Shown here piece after piece: positions 16,072-21,355 of a stretch of 21,355 bases of DNA. Source of the DNA: DATKMS01 sp041497995. Its GTDB lineage: Bacteria; Desulfobacterota; Binatia; HRBIN30. The DNA lies in contig JBGQHM010000074.1 in assembly GCA_041497995.1 (NCBI GenBank), positions 1 through 21,355 on the forward strand, given 5' to 3'. Positions within the stretch are counted from its first letter, which is position 1. Every line of letters begins with the position of its first letter. A program made the position numbers and the translations under genes. The notes below the pieces were generated by a model that did no database searches, was not told where the DNA came from, and saw only the letters and a program-made list of their open reading frames with translations.

Positions 16072-17946
16072 ATGGTTGGAATTCGTCTTCTCTTGATCTG
16101 CGTGATGCCGTTCGCCGCGCTCGCCTACGGGCTCGCCGCCAACGGCGCCTCGACCGATCCTGGCAGCCTCATCAGCGTGAGCATAGATTCCCAGGTGGGC
16201 GTCCTGCTCGACGAGATCCCAGCCGGCGCGCGGCGCGACGCCGCGGCCGCGAACGCGCTCGCGCAGGGCTCGGGCTTCTGGACCGCGCGCGCCGCGCGAC
16301 AGACGAAGCTGGCCTACTACCGGCTCGTCTTCCGCGGCTCGTACTACCCGAACTTCAAGAACAACCAGAAGGGGCCGCTGCCACTCCCCGACAAGTCCAA
16401 GTGGAACATCCTCCTCACCGGTCCGGCGCAGCGCATCACCACCGCCGATGGGCACGACGTCGTCGCCCGGCCCTACAACTTGAACACCTACATCGTCACC
16501 GACGCGACCTCGCCGGCGATCGTCGAGGCCAACTTCAAGAACATCGGCGGCACGTGGGACGAGCCGTTCCTTTTCCCGATCGACCCGGAACTGATCCTCC
16601 AGCGCACCGACTTTGCCTGCATGGACGAGGCCGAATATCCGCCGAACAGCGTCTTCGAGGAGAACACCTTCTACTTTTACGATGAGACCTGCGTCGTCGA
16701 AATCCCGGGGAGGCCCACCAACTATTGCCACTTCCATCATTTCCCCACGGAATCCTGTCAGCAGGCGCTCACGAACCATGTGGGACTGGTCTCGACCCAG
16801 ATGCACTTCCAGCGCGTCGCCTACAATCCGGTCACGGCGGCACAGTATCGTGTCGGCACGATCACGAACCCGAACGGCTCGGATCTCTCCGTCATCCAGG
16901 ACGCGATCGCCGACGAGCACCGCATCTTCTACCGGTACTTCGCTGCTGACTCCTGCGAGGTCGTGGAGGGCTCGACGCCCGGGTGGCGACGGCTCCTCAC
17001 CTTCTCGGCTGTCGTGCAGAACAACGGGACGCAGCCCGTCCACATCGGCGACCCGACCGACTCCAAGAACCCCTACACCCAGGCGAACGTCTTCGAGTTC
17101 AGCGCCTGCCACAACCACTACCACTTCACGCACTACGGGACGTTCAACTACGCCGGCGCGCCGGGGGACAAGAAGGCCTTCTGCCTCGAGGACACGAACC
17201 GTTTCCACAACGACGAGACGACGCCGCTCACGGCGATCCACCAGAGCTGCGAGTTCCAGGGCATCGGCGCGGGCTGGGGCGACGAGTACGAGTTCGGCCT
17301 GCCAGGCCAGTGGGTCGACGTCACCAACGTCGACACGACGAAGCCGCACGCGCTCACCTTCGTCTCGAACCCGGATCAGTTCCTCTGCGAGGGCAACACG
17401 CTCGACGTCAACAACAACCCTGTCGACCCGACGGACCTGTCGGCGCTGGTGTTCGATCCGACGAACCCGCCCGTCTACGACTCGAACGGCGATCTGGTGA
17501 GCAAGGTCCGCTGCGCCTTCTACAACAACTGGAACGCCGGCAACACGGGGAACGTCCAAGTCTCCTCGCCGGGCGGCAGCTTCGTCACCGATCCGTGCGA
17601 CCGCGGCCAGCTCGGCCCGAAGCGCGACTGCGGCTTCACCACGTCCGGGAAGCTGCGGTCCTGCGCGGCGGGCGCGACGGTGACCCTGAAGTGCAAGGCG
17701 GGAGGAAGCACTCCTCAGGTCGTCCGCGCGTGCGAGATGAGCCAGAAGCTCGGCGTCGGGACGGCGTGCTCGCTGCGTGAGTCGGCCGTCAACGGCGTCG
17801 TCGACTCGACCGGCGCCACGCTGAGCTTCACCTGCCCGGCGGTGCGCGACGCGCCGGTCGGCAGCGGCATCGGCGGCTACCAGCTCTACCAGGCGCCGCT
17901 CTTGCCCTGGCAGTCCGTGTCGCCGGTGAATTGCAGCGTCCAGTAG
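16072..17946 (+). CDS. Secreted lysyl oxidase-family copper amine oxidase
   Basis: The protein has 624 residues. Residues 1-25 are a signal peptide (IRLLLICVMPFAALAYG). The lysyl oxidase domain spans about 310-480. The copper motif is C-H-N-H-Y-H with H347, H349 and H351. By alignment with human LOX, K367 (DKKAFCLEDT) matches LTQ lysine K320 and Y406 (GWGDEYEFGLPGQWVDVT) matches LTQ tyrosine Y355. The GQWVDVT strand and downstream VSNPDQFL also fit the family. So copper binding and the self-made quinone cofactor are both predicted, giving oxidative deamination of lysine or amines outside the cell. About 300 residues precede the domain (with a His/Cys cluster NYCHFHHF) and a Cys-rich ~120-residue tail follows (CDRGQLGPKRDCGF...). 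Both are unfamiliar to me. Third codon positions are almost all C or G. A truncated cyclase gene abuts its stop codon, which suggests the gene sits at a rearrangement junction. Confidence 0.88.
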   Translation: MVGIRLLLICVMPFAALAYGLAANGASTDPGSLISVSIDSQVGVLLDEIPAGARRDAAAANALAQGSGFWTARAARQTKLAYYRLVFRGSYYPNFKNNQKGPLPLPDKSKWNILLTGPAQRITTADGHDVVARPYNLNTYIVTDATSPAIVEANFKNIGGTWDEPFLFPIDPELILQRTDFACMDEAEYPPNSVFEENTFYFYDETCVVEIPGRPTNYCHFHHFPTESCQQALTNHVGLVSTQMHFQRVAYNPVTAAQYRVGTITNPNGSDLSVIQDAIADEHRIFYRYFAADSCEVVEGSTPGWRRLLTFSAVVQNNGTQPVHIGDPTDSKNPYTQANVFEFSACHNHYHFTHYGTFNYAGAPGDKKAFCLEDTNRFHNDETTPLTAIHQSCEFQGIGAGWGDEYEFGLPGQWVDVTNVDTTKPHALTFVSNPDQFLCEGNTLDVNNNPVDPTDLSALVFDPTNPPVYDSNGDLVSKVRCAFYNNWNAGNTGNVQVSSPGGSFVTDPCDRGQLGPKRDCGFTTSGKLRSCAAGATVTLKCKAGGSTPQVVRACEMSQKLGVGTACSLRESAVNGVVDSTGATLSFTCPAVRDAPVGSGIGGYQLYQAPLLPWQSVSPVNCSVQ

Positions 17947-17990
17947 TGCGCACCCTCGCGGTTCTCGCAGCCGCAGGCAGCGCAGCGCAT
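17947..17990 (-). pseudogene. Truncated N-terminus (zinc ribbon) of a cyclase/AAA/TPR-type regulator
   Basis: ATG 17990 reads MRCAACGCENREGAHY, matching the zinc-ribbon opening typical of class III adenylate cyclase/ATPase/TPR proteins (MRCPxCxxENxEGAxFC). GGAGGAG lies eight bases upstream. Homology stops where the lysyl oxidase stop codon begins. The frame then runs antisense into that gene to a stop at 17888-17886. The start shares one base with the stop of the preceding remnant (TGATG), as in tandemly coupled genes. Confidence 0.6.
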
Positions 17991-18409
17991 CACCGGAGCT
18001 CCTCCAACAGCGCCTTCGCGTCGATCAGATCCCGCGTGTCGAAGCCTTCGGTGAACCACTCGTAGACCGGCGCCAGCAGATCGCGGGCGGCGTCGCGCTT
18101 GCCCTGGCGTTGCCAGAGCCGCGCCAGGCTGGTGGCGGCGCGCAGCTCGAACGTCGCCTGCTGCATCTCCGCGATGCCCGCCTCGCCCTCCCCCGATTCG
18201 ATCCGGGCGAAGCCTCGCACAGCCCTTCCCACTCCCAGGTACAACGGAAACCCGAGCTGCTCGGCGAGACCCACAAGTTCTTCGGCGCGTTCCCACGTCC
18301 GGTCGAGCTCGCCGCGCTGGAGGGGAACAACTCCAGCCATGAAGAGAGCGTTCGCCAGACTGAGCGGATGTTCCACGCGCCTCGCCAGCGCCACCGCCTC
18401 CTCGCTCAA
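17990..18409 (-). pseudogene. Remnant of the C-terminal TPR part of a cyclase/AAA/TPR-type regulator
   Basis: This is a 139-residue open frame beginning at a TTG without a ribosome site, with an in-frame TGA a few codons further upstream. Residues ~1-85 resemble an internal TPR stretch (ARRVEHPLSLANALFMAG, then EQLGFPLYLGVGRAVRGFA). The last 55 residues match the standard C-terminus of multidomain class III cyclase/ATPase proteins (SLARLWQRQGKRDAARDLLA, then VYEWFTEGFDTRDLIDAKAL). In intact members I recall well over 100 residues of TPR sequence between these two parts. Here they are directly joined (EAGIAEMQQ to ATFELRAATS), so the fragment has an internal in-frame deletion as well as a missing cyclase and ATPase. 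I take it as a decayed gene, though a short TPR protein might still be made. Confidence 0.7.
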
Positions 18410-18521
18410 CGTGCAGCGGCACTGGCGGGATGGTGTTCACCACTGTTCGCCACGCGCTTACTCCGTTCGAGCTCTGCGTTTGCGTTTCGACTTTCCGCGC
18501 CGCGCTTGGTAGGGTCGCCCG

Positions 18522-20960
18522 GTGACCCTCGGATACCGCGGCCGTGCTTCGTGGCGCGCCATTGCCGTCCCACTGCTTGCAGGCGCGATCCTGACCGCGG
18601 TGATCGTTGTCATAGTCCGACGGCATCCGGCCCCCGCACCTGCCCCACCTTCTGCGACGGCACAGGCGTCCGATGCGCCGTTCACAGCCTGGCTGAAGTT
18701 CGAACAGCCAGCCGCTCGTCGCGGCGGTGCCGAGGACTACCTCGTCGACCAGATGCTCTGGCACCAAGTGTTTCAGATTCCACCGAGCGACCTGCCGCCG
18801 GCCGAGGCGCGCGACGTCATGCTCGACGATGACAAGCTGCTGCTCTCGTCGGGGCGCCGTCTATGGAACCACGAGCTGCTCAATCAACCAGGGCTCGCGG
18901 GCAAGTTCTGCTACCTGCATTCGAGTTTCTGTCCGAAACGTCTGTTCGAGGTGCAGTTCTTCGTCGACGGGGAGCCGGTCGCCCTCTACGACAATCAGTT
19001 TCGCATCCAGCGTTCTCCCAGCCATACGTTGGTGACGTACGCCCTCCCTGCTGGTGTACGCGTCGACGAAACGAAGTTCATCACCTGGGATGACCGCGCG
19101 GTGTGCACTTACAGCGTCCACTCGACCGACAAGCAATCGCACCGCGTCGACATCGAAGTGCTGGCGCCCTATCTGCCGATGCCCAACGCGGATGCGGCGC
19201 CGGCCTACCCCTTGCTCGGCAGCGGCAGCCTGCAGAAGCTTCCCATCTTCGTCTACCTCGACGCGCCGGGCTTCACGCGCAACGATGGCGCCACGATTCA
19301 CCTTCACCGCAGTCTGACTGCGGCGCCGGAAGGGGCGGCGACTCCGGCTGGCACCGCCGCCAGTGAGGCACTGGTCGCGGTCAGCTTCGAGAACCAACGT
19401 CGCAGCGGACCAGTCCCCGCGTTGCCTGCCGACCTGTTCGTACAGCACCAGCGTGCCTACAACCGCTGGTTCTATGACAACGTGCCTTACTTCGACGCGT
19501 CTGACCCGGCGTTCAAGAAGATGTGGTACTACCGTTGGTGGGTGGTGCGCTTCAACATGGCGCAGGCCGACACACCTGACCTCAGCGGGTATCGCTTCTA
19601 CGAAGGCAAGCTCGGGTTCGACAACGTCATCTCGTTTGCGGTGCCGGTGCAGCTCAAGGAGCTCAGCTACCTGCGCGACCCGACGTTCGGTCTCCAGCAG
19701 GCGCAGAACAGCTACCGGAACCTGGCCCCAAACGGGGCGGTCGTTGATCCGCCCGGCAGCCCTTACTGGGAAGAGACGTACTCGCACTGGATCGCCGCGG
19801 CGCTCGCCGAGTTTCACCGCGTGCATCCGATCCCGGTCGAGACGCTGCGCGGACTCCTGCCGGCGATGGCGCGCGACGTGCGCGCGTGGACCACGGTCTA
19901 CGATCCGGACCACGATGGGCTTCCGCAACGCGCCCGGCCGCGCGTCACGGGCTACGATCTCGACATTCTGTCGTTCTGGTACTTCAGCGGCTTGAAGCTC
20001 GACATCACCGCCAAACTCGAAGACATGGAGCGCGTCGACTTTGCCAGCTTCGTGTACGCCAATGCACGCGGTGTGGCCGAGCTGGCGCGCGCGGCAAACG
20101 ATCCTCCGCTGGCGACGGAGTTTGATGCGGTCGCGGAACGCATTCGTACCGCCGTCCTACAGCATCTCTGGGATGACGAGACGCACTTCTTCTATCCGCA
20201 ACGGGCCACCGACGACGCGCGCATCCCGATCCGCGAGCTGCACGGGTTCTTCCCGTTCACGACGCTGCTCGCACCGGATGAGCCGCGCTATCACGAGGCG
20301 CTGAAGAAGTTCGTCGACCCCGAGGAGTTCTGGGCAACGTTCCCGCCGGTCATCTCAAGCCAGTACTACTATCGCCGGTGGAACTGGGAGATGGATGGAC
20401 TGACCCGCAACATCGCGCCGCACCCGATCAGCATGGGTGCCCGCACATTGTTGCAAGTGCTCAAGCACTATGACCAGCACGTCATCACGCCGGATCACTT
20501 CATGGATCTCATGGCTCGCTACACCAACTTGATGTACTCGGGCGTCAACCCGTTCGATCCGCTGTGGCGGCCGAATGCGCACGAGTACTACTCGAAGTGG
20601 GAGCCGCATCAAGTGAACTCCCGCCCGAAGCCGTCGGACATCTCGCACGACTTTCACTCGATGTACTGTTCGCTCATCGTCGAGGGCGCCGTGGGCCTGA
20701 CGCCGCGCAGCGATGACAAGATCGAGCTGCAACCCGAGGCGCTCCATTGGAGCTACTTCATGTTGGATCGCCTGCGCTACCACGGCAAGGATCTCAGCAT
20801 CGTGTGGGATCAACCGGACGGCCAGGTGCGCTACGCCGGGTATCCGGAAGGTTTTTCGCTGTACATCGACGGCAAGCTAGCCTTCACGCGCGATCACCTG
20901 GGCCACGTACTCTACGATCCCGCGACCGGCGCTGTGACCGAACTGAGTGGGCCGGCGTAG
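18522..20960 (+). CDS. Membrane-anchored MGH1/GH63-like glycoside hydrolase
   Basis: The protein has 812 residues from GTG 18522 (AGGG about nine bases upstream). Residues ~12-31 are a single hydrophobic segment followed by HPAPAPAPP, which suggests a signal anchor with the rest in the periplasm. Residues ~100-270 look like a beta-sandwich. From about 300 an (alpha/alpha)6-barrel-like region follows, with motifs of the mannosylglycerate hydrolase-like group: YNRWFYDNVPYFD, MWYYRWWVVRFN, YWEETYSHWIAAALAEFHRV, YDPDHDGLP and RRWNWEMDGLTRN. This group hydrolyses small alpha-glycosides or oligosaccharides. I cannot assign catalytic acids with confidence, and the substrate is unknown. It is convergent with the acyl-CoA ligase downstream. 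A partial second copy of its 3' end follows at 21048-21094. Confidence 0.72.
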   Translation: MTLGYRGRASWRAIAVPLLAGAILTAVIVVIVRRHPAPAPAPPSATAQASDAPFTAWLKFEQPAARRGGAEDYLVDQMLWHQVFQIPPSDLPPAEARDVMLDDDKLLLSSGRRLWNHELLNQPGLAGKFCYLHSSFCPKRLFEVQFFVDGEPVALYDNQFRIQRSPSHTLVTYALPAGVRVDETKFITWDDRAVCTYSVHSTDKQSHRVDIEVLAPYLPMPNADAAPAYPLLGSGSLQKLPIFVYLDAPGFTRNDGATIHLHRSLTAAPEGAATPAGTAASEALVAVSFENQRRSGPVPALPADLFVQHQRAYNRWFYDNVPYFDASDPAFKKMWYYRWWVVRFNMAQADTPDLSGYRFYEGKLGFDNVISFAVPVQLKELSYLRDPTFGLQQAQNSYRNLAPNGAVVDPPGSPYWEETYSHWIAAALAEFHRVHPIPVETLRGLLPAMARDVRAWTTVYDPDHDGLPQRARPRVTGYDLDILSFWYFSGLKLDITAKLEDMERVDFASFVYANARGVAELARAANDPPLATEFDAVAERIRTAVLQHLWDDETHFFYPQRATDDARIPIRELHGFFPFTTLLAPDEPRYHEALKKFVDPEEFWATFPPVISSQYYYRRWNWEMDGLTRNIAPHPISMGARTLLQVLKHYDQHVITPDHFMDLMARYTNLMYSGVNPFDPLWRPNAHEYYSKWEPHQVNSRPKPSDISHDFHSMYCSLIVEGAVGLTPRSDDKIELQPEALHWSYFMLDRLRYHGKDLSIVWDQPDGQVRYAGYPEGFSLYIDGKLAFTRDHLGHVLYDPATGAVTELSGPA

Positions 20961-20977
20961 AGCTGGGCTTCCGATAT

Positions 20978-21038
20978 GTAGGGTGGGCACTGCCCACCGT
21001 CCTCACACAAGAAGGATGGTGGGCAGTGCCCACCCTAC
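20978..21038. repeat. REP-like long palindrome (GTAGGGTGGGCA family)
   Basis: Two perfect 21-bp arms (20978-20998 and 21018-21038) are inverted around a 19-base loop, and TCC/GGA in the loop edges extends the stem. Each arm is itself a near-palindrome (GGTGGGCA-C-TGCCCACC). Sequences of this GTAGGGTGGGCA...TGCCCACCCTAC type are, to my knowledge, scattered between genes in several environmental bacterial lineages. It sits between two convergent genes and could also serve as a bidirectional terminator. Confidence 0.85.
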
Positions 21039-21047
21039 GCATCTCGA

Positions 21048-21094
21048 CTGTACGACCCGGCAACGGGCGCGGTCACCGACTGGTGTCGGCCGAC
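21048..21094 (+). pseudogene. Fossil of a second copy of the glycosidase 3' end
   Basis: In frame from 21048 the sequence encodes LYDPATGAVTD, against LYDPATGAVTE at the end of the glycosidase (20910-20942). Nearly all base differences between the two fall in third codon positions. Similarity continues with single-base gaps to GTGTCGGCC versus GTGGGCC near the real stop. The REP-like palindrome lies directly upstream. This suggests the tail of a diverged paralogue cut off by rearrangement. Confidence 0.5.
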
Positions 21095-21121
21095 ATTCAC
21101 CATTCAGCATTCAACATTCAC
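21094..21121. repeat. Heptanucleotide tandem repeat CATTCAN
   Basis: There are four contiguous heptamers CATTCAC, CATTCAG, CATTCAA and CATTCAC, then CATTGCC. They are AT-rich against the local GC-rich background and end 11 bp from the stop codon of the acyl-CoA ligase. Confidence 0.8.
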
Positions 21122-21131
21122 CATTGCCGTC

Positions 21132-21355
21132 CTACGGCCAGCGGTAGTCCTTGAACTGCTCGCGCAGATCGCGCTTGGCGAATTTGCCGACGCTCGTCTT
21201 CGGCAACGACTCGATGAAGACGACATCCTCGGGCATGCACCATTTCGCGACGCGATCCTTGAGGTGGTTCATGATGGCGTCCTTGGTGAGTTGTTGGCCT
21301 TGCTTCACCACGACGCACGCCAGTGGCCGCTCTTGCCAGCGCTCGTGCGGGAGGC
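21132..21355 (-). CDS. AMP-forming acyl-CoA synthetase/ligase, C-terminal fragment (5' end outside window)
   Basis: Seventy-three in-frame residues before a TAG at 21134-21132 form the mobile C-terminal domain of ANL-superfamily ligases. They read HERWQERPLACVVVKQGQ, then VAKWCMPEDVVFIESLPKTS, then VGKFAKRDLREQF. The lysine in PKTSVGKF is the catalytic A10 lysine needed for adenylation. The end pattern (…REQFKDYRWP) matches fatty-acyl-CoA ligases that activate medium- or long-chain acids. The AMP-binding N-terminal domain lies beyond the right edge. Confidence 0.88.
   Translation of the reverse strand, partial: LPHERWQERPLACVVVKQGQQLTKDAIMNHLKDRVAKWCMPEDVVFIESLPKTSVGKFAKRDLREQFKDYRWP

Noticed and set aside
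15958..17559. Long minus-strand open frame (533 codons) across the lysyl oxidase gene
   Set aside because: It is the antisense shadow of a gene whose third codon positions are nearly all G/C. The translation is low-complexity R/V/D-rich with no family motif.
20947..21154. Small plus-strand frames over the palindrome (…GSAHPT…)
   Set aside because: Their sequence is simply the translated palindrome. Such frames recur wherever the element inserts and are not genes.

Overview
The window looks like a chromosomal piece of a high-GC, Gram-negative, soil- or sediment-type bacterium. Several features fit a deltaproteobacterium-like lineage (Myxococcota, Desulfobacterota or Binatota grade): very large secreted proteins with Cys-rich and thrombospondin-type-3-like repeats, a multi-PAS histidine kinase, remnants of a cyclase/AAA/TPR regulator, and MaoC/acyl-CoA ligase genes. 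This placement is inference. The window has no rRNA or marker gene, and I see no tRNA, CRISPR array, prophage or insertion-sequence transposase.

Left block (1-5831, minus strand): two giant exported surface proteins with a small regulator between them. Read in the direction of transcription they are a beta-helix protein with a Cys-rich/TSP3-like tail (5831-2985), an 89-residue protein that is essentially sigma-70 region 4 alone (2910-2641), and a signal-peptide protein with Ig-like regions and tandem disintegrin-like Cys-rich repeats (2326 to beyond position 1). The 505 bp upstream (5832-6336) appear non-coding.

Middle block (6337-13275, minus strand): thiC and a periplasmic thioredoxin-like gene 22 bp apart. 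They are followed by a hybrid kinase input module (membrane domain, six PAS, GAF, HisKA_3, HATPase) whose stop overlaps the start of its NarL-type response regulator. Divergent from thiC (13415-15984, plus strand) are a cysteine synthase of the EGTAGNTG type, a NodN/MaoC-like hydratase and a Gfo/Idh/MocA oxidoreductase, the last two 7 bp apart.

Right block (16072-21355) is mosaic. It holds a lysyl oxidase homologue with both the copper and the LTQ-cofactor residues conserved. Abutting its stop codon are two scraps, on the opposite strand, of cyclase/AAA/TPR genes (an N-terminal zinc-ribbon start and an internally deleted C-terminal TPR end, joined by a TGATG overlap). Next comes a membrane-anchored MGH1/GH63-like glycosidase. 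After it lie a long REP-like palindrome, a fossil of a second copy of the glycosidase 3' end, a heptanucleotide repeat, and the C-terminus of an AMP-forming acyl-CoA ligase. The block reads as a rearrangement-prone region carrying envelope or extracellular-matrix functions.

The most noteworthy items are the bacterial lysyl oxidase, the regulator scar beside it, the disintegrin-like repeat protein with its A-B-A repeat pattern, the stand-alone sigma region 4 protein with altered -35-contact positions, and a roughly 60-residue insertion in ThiC.
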